Assembly (NCBI GenBank): GCA_025964695.1
Contig: JAOPYK010000022.1
Coordinates: 1 to 57,747, forward strand
From: Streptosporangiaceae bacterium
Lineage (GTDB): Bacteria > Actinomycetota > Actinomycetes > Streptosporangiales > Streptosporangiaceae
Length of the DNA: 57,747 bases
Reading direction: 5' to 3'
Under the pieces are notes generated by a model that made no database searches, had not been told where the DNA came from, and worked only from the letters and a program-made list of their open reading frames with translations. Positions 1 through 8,683 of this stretch are shown piece by piece. The position numbers and the translations under genes were made by a program. Numbering within the stretch: the first letter of the stretch is position 1; each line of letters begins with the position of its first letter.

Positions 1-380
1 CGGTCACGCACAGAACGTAAGCATTGAGCCGGCTGGTCAGGAGACTCCCCACAGGCTGTGGATAACCTTGTGTGCGCAGCTCAGCCCTGCTGAGGCCGGG
101 CATGACGAAACGGCCCCACCCCCGGTCAGGAGACCAGAAGGCGGGGCACGTCACGCCGAGGCGGCTACACGCGTGCGACGGTGTGTATCCGGCGCGGGGG
201 AAGGACTCCGGCATGCTGCCGCGGGACGCCCGCCCGGTGATGGTCGACATGGCGGCCGGCTGGCCTGGTAGGAAGGCCGCCGCGTCGTGGCCGTACGCGG
301 TCGCCGGCGCGGAGTGGGCGCCGCCGTCGGGCAAGGGCAGGGTGCGGCTGGATGACGGGGAGGGCGGGCCGGGGGAGGGT
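1..380. other. Left-edge segment without a confident gene
   Basis: No recognisable coding sequence. A DnaA-box-like TGTGGATAA occurs near 57-65. The frame leading into the integrase remnant is open from 72 but shows no recognisable domain before about 415, so it may be decayed integrase coding sequence. Confidence 0.4.
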
Positions 381-791
381 ATGGAGCTGGCGTGCTGGCT
401 GCCGGTCGTCCCCGGTCTGACGTTCCATGATCTGCGGCACTCGCAGAAGGTGTGGCTGATCGAGGCGGGTATTCCGGAGATCGCTCAGGCGGAGCGGCTG
501 GGGCATCGGATCGGGGGTGTGCGGGGGATCTACTCGCACGTGTCCGAGCCGATGCGCGTGGAGATCCTGGTGGTGCTGCAGCGGCTGTGGGATGAGGCGT
601 TGGCGGCTCGGTTCGCGATGTGCCCGACGTCGCCCGTGTCTGTGGTGGATCAGCTGTTGGAGCCGCTGCGGGTAAGGGCGGCGAAGGCGCTGGAGGAGCC
701 AGTTGTCCCCACGGTTTCCCCGTCTTTGGAAACGATCTCCACGATTTCCCCACTCCAGGGGTCGGGCGGTGGGGTTGTGGGTGCTTCTTAG
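381..791 (+). pseudogene. C-terminal remnant of a tyrosine recombinase (phage/ICE integrase)
   Basis: About 136 codons from the ATG at 381, which follows a GGGGGAGGG ribosome-binding sequence; the same frame is open back to 72. The product contains the C-terminal catalytic signature of tyrosine integrases: FHDLRHS (Arg box), then LGHR, and YSHVSEP carrying the likely nucleophilic tyrosine. Full integrases of this family are 350-450 residues; the N-terminal core-binding domain and the first catalytic arginine are not recognisable here, so this looks like a decayed or truncated gene. Its 3' end is 15 bp from the 3' end of tRNA-Ala, the classic position of an integrase next to an attachment site. 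It probably marks an old integration event. Confidence 0.6.
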
Positions 792-806
792 GTGTGTGAC
801 CTGCGG

Positions 807-879
807 TGGAGACTAGGGGATTCGAACCCCTGACCCTCGCCTTGCAAAAGCGATGCTCTACCAACTGAGCTAAGTCCCC
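807..879 (-). tRNA. tRNA-Ala (anticodon UGC)
   Basis: The reverse complement folds as a 73-nt cloverleaf. The acceptor stem is GGGGACT with AGTCTCC, the D-arm contains GCTCAGTTGGTAGAGC, the anticodon stem TCGCT/AGCGA closes the loop TTTGCAA (anticodon TGC), and the T-loop is TTCGAAT. CCA is not encoded. In many actinobacteria this tRNA lies directly after tRNA-Ile downstream of gyrA; here the two are about 17.7 kb apart. Confidence 0.95.
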
Positions 880-934
880 GGGAACAGCGCTCTCAGTGTA
901 CCCGGGCGAGTGTAGCGGCGGCCGACCACCGCGG

Positions 935-1645
935 TCACCCGCCGGCGCCGAGCACCAGGTCGGGAAGATCGGCGACGCTGTCGATGACATGAGTGGCGCC
1001 CGCGCCCACCAATTGCGCACGGTCGTGCGCGCCGGTCAGCACCCCGGCAACGATGGAAGCGCCGGCACGCCGCCCGGACAGCATGTCGCTCGCCGTGTCA
1101 CCACAGACCGCTACGTGCCGTACGTCCTCGATCTGCAGGCGCAGCGCGGCGGTCAGCACCAGGTCGGGCCAGGGCCGCCCCCGCCCACCGACGTCATCCG
1201 GGCAGATCACCAGATCCACCCGTTTCCACCAGTCGAGTGTGTCCAGCACCCGGCCGAGGGTGCCGCGGCTGAAACCGGTCATCAGGCACAGGCGGACACC
1301 GGCCCCGGCGAGCTTGTCGAGCGCCGCCTCGGCACCGGGGAGGGGAGCGAGACCCACGCGATCCAGGACCGCGTCATAGGAGCGCTCGAACGACAGATTT
1401 GCCGTCTGCGCCCAAGCCTCACCCCCGGCTCCGTCGCCAGGGAACAGCTGCCGGAAGATCTCGAGCTTCGGCAGGCCGCGGGCCTCACGGACATGGGTCA
1501 TCGCCTCGTCAAAGGCGGCCGTGCCCGCCACGATGCCCAGCGTGGCGAGTGCCTCGGCGAAGGCCATCTCGACGAGGCCGTGATCACCGATGGTCGTCCC
1601 GGCGAGGTCCAGACACGTGAGCGTGATCTTTGACGCTTCGCTCAC
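935..1645 (-). CDS. HAD-superfamily phosphonatase-like hydrolase
   Basis: 236 residues, GTG start at 1645 preceded by GAGGAG. The HAD motif I reads LDLAGTT, with the nucleophile Asp near residue 13 and the Thr-Thr variant typical of phosphonoacetaldehyde-hydrolase-like proteins. Motif II is LMTGFS near residue 120, and the motif III/IV region carries the basic GRGRPWPD segment and VAVCGDTASDM near residue 185. A cytoplasmic Mg-dependent phosphatase or phosphonatase is expected, but the substrate cannot be read from the sequence, and no phosphonate genes are nearby. It sits between DLW-39 and tRNA-Ala on the same strand. Confidence 0.8.
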   Translation of the reverse strand: MSEASKITLTCLDLAGTTIGDHGLVEMAFAEALATLGIVAGTAAFDEAMTHVREARGLPKLEIFRQLFPGDGAGGEAWAQTANLSFERSYDAVLDRVGLAPLPGAEAALDKLAGAGVRLCLMTGFSRGTLGRVLDTLDWWKRVDLVICPDDVGGRGRPWPDLVLTAALRLQIEDVRHVAVCGDTASDMLSGRRAGASIVAGVLTGAHDRAQLVGAGATHVIDSVADLPDLVLGAGG

Positions 1646-1717
1646 CCCACGCTCCTCGCCGGTGCCCGAGGCACCCGGTCACGTCCCTCGCGGGGCCGGG
1701 GGACGGGCGTCAGTCCG

Positions 1718-1837
1718 TCAGGCGTCGACGGACGTGGCCTCGGTCCACAGGTCCAGCTCGGCGCGATCCTGCTGCAACCGGCGCCAGACAGCGAAACCGC
1801 CGACTGCCACCAGTGCCAGAACGAGCAGCTTCTTCAT
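1718..1837 (-). CDS. DLW-39 family small membrane protein
   Basis: 39 residues exactly, starting at the ATG at 1837. The protein begins MKKLLVLALVAVGGFAVW, one hydrophobic helix, followed by a charged tail containing the family-defining DLW (ELDLWTEA). DLW-39 proteins are tiny actinobacterial proteins of unknown function, usually found near the gyrA/tRNA-Ile/tRNA-Ala segment. Length, N-terminal helix and DLW motif all match. It is probably a single-pass membrane peptide. Confidence 0.85.
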   Translation of the reverse strand: MKKLLVLALVAVGGFAVWRRLQQDRAELDLWTEATSVDA

Positions 1838-2087
1838 AGTGGGACCCCTTCACAGCTCGGCTAAGAACTCGTACCGGAGACGCAATCGTCAGCTGTGACC
1901 CGCCTCCAGATTCTCCGAAGCCTAGCAAGCGTGCGGTGTACGTCCGCACTCGTCACCTCTTTTTGGTCGGTCATCCCGGTGACCAGCGGCTGCACCTGAT
2001 ATTGAGCGGGCGCAGAGGATGTGGCCGATCCGGAATATCCGTATTGTCAGATTATGGGATGATCCGGAGGCGGCCCTGGGAGCGCCT

Positions 2088-2294
2088 ATGAGCAGACGGG
2101 ACGATTTCGGTCTCTGGGAGCTCGAGCTGCGGGAACAGCCGGTGGAACCGTCCGGTGGCAGGGGCATGGCGATCACCGCGCTGCTATTGATCCTGGGCGG
2201 TTTCGGTCTGATCATCACCGGCGGCACTCCGCTCGGTCTGGCCGATCTGGTGATCTCCGTCCTGATCCTGTTCCTGTGGCAGGCGGGAATGTAA
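2088..2294 (+). CDS. Small membrane protein of unknown function
   Basis: 68 residues from the ATG at 2088; the frame also offers a start at 2019, adding 23 residues. An N-terminal charged segment (MSRRDDFGLWELEL) is followed by two hydrophobic helices, AITALLLILGGFGLIITGG and a C-terminal LADLVISVLILFLW. Its TAA stop overlaps the ATG of the following SDR gene (TAATG), which suggests translational coupling and supports it as a real gene. I do not recognise the family. Confidence 0.5.
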   Translation: MSRRDDFGLWELELREQPVEPSGGRGMAITALLLILGGFGLIITGGTPLGLADLVISVLILFLWQAGM

Positions 2295-3097
2295 TGATCT
2301 CCCCCATGGAACTCAACGGCGCACATGTCCTCATCACCGGCGCCACCGGCGGAATCGGCCAGGCGATCGCCACCGCGGTCGCGGCGCGCGGCGGTGAGGT
2401 GATCCTCACGGGCCGGCGGACGGACGTCCTCGAGCCGCTGGCGAAGAGGCTCGGCGGCCGTGCGATCGCCGCGGACCTGGCCGACCGTGCCGGCGTCGCG
2501 GAACTGCTCGACTCGGCGGGCGACCTCGACGTCATCGTGGCCAACGCGGCGTTGCCCGGTTCCGGGCTGCTCACCGACTACAGCGTCGAGGAGATCGACC
2601 GGGCGCTGGAGGTCAATCTGCGAGCGCCGATCATGCTGGCCCGGCTGACCGCCGCCCACTTGACCGCTCGCGGCCGCGGCCATCTGGTCTTCATCAACTC
2701 GCTGTCCGGAAAGACGGCCTCCGGCGGCGCCGTGATGTACAACGCCACGAAGTTCGGGCTGCGCGGCTTCGCACTGGCCCTCCGCGAGGATCTGCGTCCA
2801 CACGGCGTCGGCGTCTCGACGATCTTCCCCGGTTTCATCCGTGACGCGGGCATGTTCGCCGACTCGGGCGTGACCCTGCCGCGTGGCGTCGGCACCCGTA
2901 CGCCGGCGGATGTGGCGCGCGCGGTCGTACGGGCGGTGGAGAAGAACGTGCCCGAGATCGACGTGGCACCGTGGCCGCTGCGGCTGGCCACCTTCCTCGG
3001 CGGCGCGGCACCGGGACTGGCGGCATCCGTCCAGCGCCGCATCGGCGGCGACAAGATCACCGAACAGATGGCTGAGGGGCAGCGGGACAAGCGCTGA
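2294..3097 (+). CDS. SDR-family NAD(P)-dependent oxidoreductase
   Basis: 267 residues from the ATG at 2294, which overlaps the stop of the upstream small gene; an in-frame ATG at 2306 is an alternative. The Rossmann nucleotide motif TGATGGIG lies near residue 14, NAALPG follows beta-4, the catalytic Ser is in FINSLSG, and the active-site YNATK is the Tyr-x3-Lys pair. RTPADVARAVVRAVE near the C-terminus is typical of classical short-chain dehydrogenases of the DltE/YqjQ-like group. The substrate is unknown. Cytoplasmic. Confidence 0.85.
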   Translation: MISPMELNGAHVLITGATGGIGQAIATAVAARGGEVILTGRRTDVLEPLAKRLGGRAIAADLADRAGVAELLDSAGDLDVIVANAALPGSGLLTDYSVEEIDRALEVNLRAPIMLARLTAAHLTARGRGHLVFINSLSGKTASGGAVMYNATKFGLRGFALALREDLRPHGVGVSTIFPGFIRDAGMFADSGVTLPRGVGTRTPADVARAVVRAVEKNVPEIDVAPWPLRLATFLGGAAPGLAASVQRRIGGDKITEQMAEGQRDKR

Positions 3098-3112
3098 TCG
3101 TACGATGCCGCC

Positions 3113-3316
3113 GTGAGCATCGTCATCCGCAAGGCCGGCGCCGAGAGCCTCGACCGGCTCGAACCGCTCTGGCTCGCCCTGCACGCCCATCACCAGTCGG
3201 TGATGCCGGGCTATGCCTATCGCGGCCGCGGTACCGGCACCCTGCTGCACGAACGGCATGGCCTGCGGCCCGTCATGGTCTACCTCGGCCGGTTGTCCGC
3301 GTCGCCGCAGGTATGA
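3113..3316 (+). pseudogene. Internally deleted GNAT acetyltransferase remnant
   Basis: 67 codons from the GTG at 3113. The N-terminal part (VIRKAGAESLDRLEPLWLALHAHHQSV) matches the first helix region of GNAT acetyltransferases, while the end (LHERHGLRPVMVYLGR) matches the last strand of the same fold. The central acetyl-CoA-binding beta-4/alpha-3 region is absent or reduced to a short RGRGTGTLL stretch. A complete GNAT is about 150 residues, so roughly half is missing. Probably a deletion pseudogene. Confidence 0.55.
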
Positions 3317-3372
3317 GCACGGCCGGTACGGCGCGGCGCGGCGAGGCAGGGCGAACGAGGTTTATCGATAGG

Positions 3373-3615
3373 ATGTTCGATGTGCCTCAGTTGTACGACG
3401 AACCCATCAGAGCAGAGATCACCCCGGCCGGGACACCGGCCGCCTTCCACTGGCGGGGCGGCAGGATGCATGTCCGGTCCGTTCTCGCGGTCTGGCAGGC
3501 TCCAGGAGAGGGGCGGCTCTACCGGGTCGGCGTGACCACCGCCGGCGGCGAACCCGGCGTCGCCGAGATAGCCGGCGGGACGGACGGATGGCGTCTGCGC
3601 CATCTGTGGACGTGA
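3373..3615 (+). CDS. DUF6504 family protein
   Basis: 80 residues from the ATG at 3373 (MFDVPQLYDEPI); a longer form from 3313 would add 20 residues unlike the family. The core has EPIRAEI, FHWRGGRMHVRSVLAVWQ and a C-terminal DGWRLRHLWT, matching the small actinobacterial DUF6504 family, whose members share a WRGR-x-VxxVLxxW segment. The function is unknown. No membrane segments, so a soluble small beta-rich protein is likely. Confidence 0.6.
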   Translation: MFDVPQLYDEPIRAEITPAGTPAAFHWRGGRMHVRSVLAVWQAPGEGRLYRVGVTTAGGEPGVAEIAGGTDGWRLRHLWT

Positions 3616-3650
3616 AAGAAGGGCCCGGCCGGATCGGCGGCTGAGAGCGC

Positions 3651-5327
3651 TCAGCTCACCGACGTCGTGGTGCCCTGGCCCTGGAAGTGTTCGAACACCA
3701 GCCGGACCGCCATCGACCCCTCACCGACCGCGGACGCGACTCGTTTGATCGAACCGCTTCTGACGTCGCCCACCGCGAAGATCCCCGGCCGGCTCGTCTC
3801 CAGCAGGTTCGGTGCGCAGTCCTGTGCGGCGCCGGCGGCGGGCCCGGTGAGGATGAATCCCCGCTCGTCCAGGGCCAGTGTGTCGGCCAGCCATTGGGTG
3901 TGCGGGGCCGCGCCGATGAAGACGAACAGCGCCTTGGCATCGAGCTTCTTGGGCTCTCCTGTCAGATTGTCCTCGGCGACGACAGCTTCCAGTACGCCGT
4001 CGTGACCGATCAGCTCACGGATCTCGGTGTGGAGCATGACCTCCACCCGGGGATGGCGTTCTACCTGGTCGACGAGATAGCGCGACATGTCCTTGCACAA
4101 GTCGCCATGGCGGACCAGCAGGCGCACCTCGGCCGCGTGCCCGGCCAGGAACAATGCCGCCTGGCCGGCCGAGTTGCCGCCGCCGACCACCACCACGGGA
4201 TCGTTCTGGCAGACCAGGGCCTCGCTCAGCGTGGCTGCGTAGAAGACCGTGGACCCCTCGAACTCCTCCAGCCGAGGCACGTCGAGCCTGCAATAGCGCG
4301 CACCTGTGGCGATGATGACGGTCCGGGCCAGCACCGAGGTGCCGTCGGCGAGCCCGATGGCATGGGCGCCGTCCCGTTCGTAGAGCGAACTCGCCTCCGC
4401 GGGCACGCTGAAGTGAGCACCGAACTTGTTCGCCTGGATGACCGCGCGCTCGGCGAGTTCGGCCCCCGAGATCCCCGCCGGGAAGCCCAGATAGTTCTCG
4501 ATCCGTGACGAAGTGGCCGCCTGCCCGCCGGTCGCGATCGCGTCGAGCGTGATCGTGGTCAGTCCCTCGGACGCTCCGTACACCGAGGCGGCCAGACCCG
4601 CCGGACCGGCCCCCACGACGACGAGATCGCAGAGAGTTTCACGGGAAACACCGACGGGCAGACCGATGGCCCGGGCCAGTTCCGCGTTGCTCGGATTGCG
4701 GAGCACGTTCGTGCCGCCCAGAAGCACGACCGGCGTCTCCTCGGCCGAGATGCCGAGCCGGCGCAGAAGTGCCTCGGCGCTCTTGTCCTCCTCCAGGTCG
4801 ATCCAGTGGCAGGGCAGCCGGTTACGTGCCGCGAATTCACGGAGCCGCCGGGTGCCGGGCGAGTAGCGCGAACCGATGAGGCGGAACCCGGAGCCGGTCT
4901 CGATCAGCAACGCCCGGCGGATCAGGTAGGCGCGCAGGATCAGGTCTCCGAGCACCGGATCCTGCACCACCAGCTCGCGCAGCCGGGAGACCGGTACGAC
5001 CAGGACCTCACCCGCCTGGGACACGACGTTCGTGAGGTAGGCCCGCTGCCCCGTCAGCAGGCCGAGCTCGCCGAGGAACCGGCCCGGGCCGTGCACGTAG
5101 ACGACCTTCGGATCCCCGTCATAGTCCTCGATGGCGGCGACCTTCCCGTCGAGGACGACGAAGAAGTCGGGACACTCCTCACCCTCTCGGTACAAGATCT
5201 CACCGGTCCGGGTGGGCCGCCGGGTTCCTTGGGCGACGAGACGGCCGATCTGCTCCTCGCTCAACCTGGGAAACCCGCCCTGGACGTCAGGGGTCTCCGG
5301 GAGGGCTTCCAGGTCCAAGTCAGGCAT
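3651..5327 (-). CDS. Cyclic-nucleotide-domain / thioredoxin-reductase-like flavoprotein lacking CxxC
   Basis: 558 residues from the ATG at 5327, overlapping the end of trxC by 8 nt. Domain 1 (about 15-140) is a cyclic-nucleotide-binding fold with FLGELGLLTGQRA as its phosphate-binding cassette. Domain 2 (about 155-235) resembles a glutaredoxin-like fold whose expected CxxC is replaced by GSRYSPGT. Domain 3 (about 245-555) is a thioredoxin-reductase-like FAD/NADPH module: VVVGAGPAGLAASVYG, GGQAATSSRIENYLGFP, VVVVGGGNSAGQAAL and a C-terminal GIFAVGDVR. The reductase CATC is also missing (VFYAATLSEA). It should bind FAD, NAD(P)H and perhaps a cyclic nucleotide, but cannot use a standard redox disulfide. 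It is the last gene of the stress operon. Confidence 0.85.
   Translation of the reverse strand: MPDLDLEALPETPDVQGGFPRLSEEQIGRLVAQGTRRPTRTGEILYREGEECPDFFVVLDGKVAAIEDYDGDPKVVYVHGPGRFLGELGLLTGQRAYLTNVVSQAGEVLVVPVSRLRELVVQDPVLGDLILRAYLIRRALLIETGSGFRLIGSRYSPGTRRLREFAARNRLPCHWIDLEEDKSAEALLRRLGISAEETPVVLLGGTNVLRNPSNAELARAIGLPVGVSRETLCDLVVVGAGPAGLAASVYGASEGLTTITLDAIATGGQAATSSRIENYLGFPAGISGAELAERAVIQANKFGAHFSVPAEASSLYERDGAHAIGLADGTSVLARTVIIATGARYCRLDVPRLEEFEGSTVFYAATLSEALVCQNDPVVVVGGGNSAGQAALFLAGHAAEVRLLVRHGDLCKDMSRYLVDQVERHPRVEVMLHTEIRELIGHDGVLEAVVAEDNLTGEPKKLDAKALFVFIGAAPHTQWLADTLALDERGFILTGPAAGAAQDCAPNLLETSRPGIFAVGDVRSGSIKRVASAVGEGSMAVRLVFEHFQGQGTTTSVS
4635..4650. other. parS-like site (AGTTTCACGGGAAACA)
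   Basis: Two mismatches from the ParB-binding consensus TGTTTCACGTGAAACA, and only one in the inner 14 bp. It lies inside the flavoprotein gene, about 31 kb from parA/parB. It could be chance or a genuine origin-proximal parS. Confidence 0.45.
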
Positions 5328-5757
5328 TGGCCTTCCTCGCGGAGGCCAGTGACTCCTCCGCCCACGCGCGGAGGGGCGCCTTCGGCAACGCACCCTGCTG
5401 AACGGCGACCGTCTCACCGTGGCTCATCATCATCAGCGTAGGGATGGCCCGGATCGAGAAGCGTTCCGACAGCTTGGGCGCCTCATCCACGTTGATCTTG
5501 ACGAGCTTCACCTGGCCCGCCAGATCATGGACCAGTGCCTCCAGTGCCGGGCTGACCATGCGGCAGGGCCCGCACCAAGGCGCCCAGAAGTCGACGATCA
5601 CCGGGATGACCGACTTCTCTACGACCTCGGAGAAGTTGTCGTCACCGGCGTCCGCGATCCAGGGCAACGGCTGGTGACAGTTGCCGCACCTAGGCACACC
5701 CGGCGCCGCGGCGGGTACCCGATTCTTCTTTCCACAATTCTGGCATTGCACGACCAT
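5320..5757 (-). CDS. trxC: Zinc-binding thioredoxin (thioredoxin 2 type)
   Basis: 145 residues from the ATG at 5757, which overlaps the clpB stop (TGATG). The N-terminal zinc ribbon carries two CxxC pairs, CQNC and CGNC (residues about 5-28), followed by a thioredoxin domain with the active site WCGPC near residue 61 and the cis-proline region AIPTLM. It is a cytoplasmic disulfide reductase. Zinc-ribbon TrxC proteins respond to oxidative stress and can hold unfolded clients, which suits its position after clpB in the chaperone operon. Confidence 0.9.
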   Translation of the reverse strand: MVVQCQNCGKKNRVPAAAPGVPRCGNCHQPLPWIADAGDDNFSEVVEKSVIPVIVDFWAPWCGPCRMVSPALEALVHDLAGQVKLVKINVDEAPKLSERFSIRAIPTLMMMSHGETVAVQQGALPKAPLRAWAEESLASARKANA

Positions 5758-8381
5758 CAAGGGCTCCCAGGCTGCTCGTAGGTGACCGTGAGCTCCTTCT
5801 CGAAGAGAACATCCACACGGATGGTGCCGCCCTCCCGGACGTCTCCGCTGAGCAGCGCGCGCCCGACACGGGTCTCCACCTCATGGGCGATGAACCGGCG
5901 CAGCGGCCGCGCACCGTACACGGGGTCGTACCCCTGCTCGGCGATGAACCGCCGCGCCTCGTGCGTCACCTCGAGGATGATCCCGCGCTCGGCCAGCCGG
6001 CTGCGCAGATCCTCGAACATCAACCCGACGATCTCCTCGATCTCCGTCAGGGTCAGCGGCTTGAACAGGACGATGTCGTCCACCCGGTTGAGGAACTCCG
6101 GGCGGAAATGGAGTCGCAATTGCGCCATCACGTGCTCGCGGACCTCGGGCTTGATCTCCCCCTCCGGGGTGATCCCGTCGAGCAGGTAGTTCGAGCCGAT
6201 GTTGGAGGTCATGATGATGATGGTGTTGCGGAAGTCCACGGTCCGGCCCTGGGCGTCGGTGAGCCGGCCGTCGTCGAGCACCTGGAGCAGGGTGTTGAAG
6301 ACATCGGCGTGTGCCTTCTCGATCTCGTCGAAGAGCACCACGGAGTACGGCTTGCGCCGTACCGCCTCAGTCAGCTGGCCGCCCTCCTCGTAGCCCACGT
6401 ATCCAGGCGGCGCGCCGACCAGCCGGCTTACCGTGTGCCGTTCCTGGTACTCGCTCATGTCGATGCGGATCATGTTGTTCTCGGTGTCGAACAGGGTCGC
6501 CGCGAGTGCTCTGGCCAGCTCCGTCTTGCCCACCCCCGTGGGGCCGAGGAAGATGAACGATCCGATCGGCCGGCGTGGGTCCTTGATGCCGGACCTGGCT
6601 CGGATGATCGCGTCCGCCACCAGCCGTACGGCCTCGTCCTGGCCGACGACCCGCTCGTGCAGCACCACGTCCAGCCGCAGCAGCTTCTCGCGCTCGCCTT
6701 CCTGCAGCCGCGAGACCGGGATGCCCGTCCACCGCGACACGATCGAAGCGATCTCCTCTTCGGTGACCACCTCGCGCAGCAGGCGCCGCTCGCCCTGCTT
6801 GACCGCGAGCCGTTCCTCCTCGGCCTGCAGCTTCCGCTCGAGTTCGGGCAACGTGCCGTGGCGCAGTTCGGCCGCCCGGTTCAGGTCGTAATTACGCTCG
6901 GCGCGGTCGGCCTCTTCCCGGACTCGCTCGATCTCGGCGCGCAGCTCCTGCACCTTGCGCAACGCGTTCCGCTCGGCCTCCCACTGGGCTCGCATGGCGT
7001 CGGCCTCGGCGCGTACGTCGGCCAGTTCGCGGCGCAGGTCCTCCAGCCGCTTCTTGGAGGCGGGATCGTCCTCCTTGGCGAGCGCGGCCTCCTCGATCTC
7101 CAGTCGCATCATCCGGCGGGTCAGCTCGTCCAGCTCCGCGGGCATCGAGTCGATCTCGGTGCGGAGCATCGCACAGGCCTCGTCGACGAGGTCGATGGCC
7201 TTGTCGGGCAGGAACCGGTCGGAGATATACCGATGGCTGAGCGTGACGGCGGCGATGAGCGCGGTGTCCTGGATCTTCACACCGTGGAACACCTCGAACC
7301 GCTCGCGCAGCCCTCTCAGGATGGAGATGGCGTCCTCGACGCTGGGTTCGTCGACGAACACAGGCTGGAACCGGCGCTCGAGGGCGGCGTCCTTCTCGAT
7401 GTGCTTGCGATACTCCGCGAGAGTGGTGGCGCCGATCAGGTGAAGCTCACCGCGGGCCAGCATCGGCTTCAGCATGTTGCCCGCGTCCATCGCGCCCTCG
7501 GTGGCGCCTGCCCCGACGACCGTGTGGACCTCGTCGATGAACAGCAGGATCCGGCCCTCCGCGGCCTTGACCTCGTTCAGTACGGCCTTGAGGCGCTCCT
7601 CGAACTCGCCTCGGTACTTCGCTCCCGCCACCAGCGAGCCCATGTCGAGAGCGAAGATCGTCTTGTCGCGCAGCCCCTCGGGTACGTCACCGCGAGTGAT
7701 GCGCTGGGCGAGTCCCTCGACGATGGCGGTCTTGCCCACACCGGGGTCCCCGATGAGGACCGGGTTGTTCTTGGTCTTGCGGGACAGGATCTGGATGACC
7801 CGCCGGATCTCGGCGTCCCGGCCGATGACCGGGTCCAGCTTGCCGGTGGAGGCGTCCGTGACCAGGTCCCGGCCGTACTTCTCGAGTGCCTCGTAGGCGA
7901 CCTCGGGCATCGCAGAGGTGACCCGCTGGCTTCCTCTGATCTTCGTGAGCGCCGTCAGGAACGTGTCGCGGGTCAGCCCCTGGTCACGCAGCAGCCGGCC
8001 GGCGGACGTCTCGGTTCCCTCTTCGAGCATGGCGATGATGAGGTGCTCGACGGAGACGTACTCGTCCTTGAGCCGTTTGGCCTCCTGCTCGGCGGTGTCG
8101 AGCAGCCGCGCCAGGCGCTGGGTGACGTACACCTGGCCGGGCGACGCGCCGGGACCGGTGACCCGGGGACGGCGCTCCAGCTCGGCCTCGAGTGCGGTCC
8201 GCAGCCGGTCCGGGTCGGCGCCGGCCTGCTCCAGCAGCCGGGGGACGAGACCTTCGGGCTGGTCGAGTAGCGCCAGCAGCAGATGTTCCCCGTCGACCTC
8301 AGTGTGCCCGAAGCGCAGGGCCTTGGTCTGGGCGTCGTGCAACGCCTCCTGGGACTTCTGGGTCAGCTTGTTCATGTCCAC
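5757..8381 (-). CDS. clpB: ATP-dependent disaggregase ClpB
   Basis: 874 residues, standard for ClpB. The GTG at 8381 is 6 nt from a GGAGG; an ATG at 8375 would overlap the cbpM stop as ATGA. Order: N-terminal Clp repeat domain (about 1-145), AAA-1 with Walker [10 protein letters not shown] near 210, the coiled-coil middle domain rich in E/R (about 400-520), and AAA-2 with [11 protein letters not shown] near 610 and the RIDMSEYQE segment. ClpB pulls polypeptides out of aggregates together with DnaK, whose gene lies in the same operon. Confidence 0.97.
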   Translation of the reverse strand: MDMNKLTQKSQEALHDAQTKALRFGHTEVDGEHLLLALLDQPEGLVPRLLEQAGADPDRLRTALEAELERRPRVTGPGASPGQVYVTQRLARLLDTAEQEAKRLKDEYVSVEHLIIAMLEEGTETSAGRLLRDQGLTRDTFLTALTKIRGSQRVTSAMPEVAYEALEKYGRDLVTDASTGKLDPVIGRDAEIRRVIQILSRKTKNNPVLIGDPGVGKTAIVEGLAQRITRGDVPEGLRDKTIFALDMGSLVAGAKYRGEFEERLKAVLNEVKAAEGRILLFIDEVHTVVGAGATEGAMDAGNMLKPMLARGELHLIGATTLAEYRKHIEKDAALERRFQPVFVDEPSVEDAISILRGLRERFEVFHGVKIQDTALIAAVTLSHRYISDRFLPDKAIDLVDEACAMLRTEIDSMPAELDELTRRMMRLEIEEAALAKEDDPASKKRLEDLRRELADVRAEADAMRAQWEAERNALRKVQELRAEIERVREEADRAERNYDLNRAAELRHGTLPELERKLQAEEERLAVKQGERRLLREVVTEEEIASIVSRWTGIPVSRLQEGEREKLLRLDVVLHERVVGQDEAVRLVADAIIRARSGIKDPRRPIGSFIFLGPTGVGKTELARALAATLFDTENNMIRIDMSEYQERHTVSRLVGAPPGYVGYEEGGQLTEAVRRKPYSVVLFDEIEKAHADVFNTLLQVLDDGRLTDAQGRTVDFRNTIIIMTSNIGSNYLLDGITPEGEIKPEVREHVMAQLRLHFRPEFLNRVDDIVLFKPLTLTEIEEIVGLMFEDLRSRLAERGIILEVTHEARRFIAEQGYDPVYGARPLRRFIAHEVETRVGRALLSGDVREGGTIRVDVLFEKELTVTYEQPGSP

Positions 8382-8683
8382 GGTCGTCCTCCGGTACGTC
8401 GAGGGCTGTGTCGAATGGCGGCCTCGAGCACCGTGATGCGGTCCAGAAGGTCGATCACGAGGCCGAGAGCGGCATAGTTAAGGGCGAATCCGGTGCGCAG
8501 GCGCTGGATCCGGGCCATGGCCGCAAGTTGTCCCAGCGAGAACCAGAGGTTTCCGGTGAGATCCTGTTCGGCGTCGAGGATGCCGAGGTCGACCAGCCGC
8601 CGGACCAGTTCCGGGTGCGTACCCGTGGCATGGGCGAACGATTCGAGATCCAGGCGCGCCGGCCGTACGAGTGCGTAGTTCAC
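8372..8683 (-). CDS. cbpM: Chaperone modulator CbpM-like MerR-type protein
   Basis: 103 residues from the GTG at 8683, which overlaps the dnaJ stop (GTGA). It begins [17 protein letters not shown] and has a MerR-like winged-helix segment ([14 protein letters not shown]) and a C-terminal helix ([14 protein letters not shown]), the pattern of CbpM proteins that bind the J-domain of CbpA and restrain it. Its position directly after the cbpA-like gene supports this. An HspR-like role as DNA-binding repressor is possible, but the protein is short and lacks an obvious HspR tail. Confidence 0.75.
   Translation of the reverse strand: MNYALVRPARLDLESFAHATGTHPELVRRLVDLGILDAEQDLTGNLWFSLGQLAAMARIQRLRTGFALNYAALGLVIDLLDRITVLEAAIRHSPRRTGGRPWT

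Noticed and set aside
5883..8270. Long plus-strand open frame of 795 codons opposite clpB
   Set aside because: It is the antisense shadow of clpB in high-GC DNA; its translation is Arg/Gly/Asp-rich without any domain.
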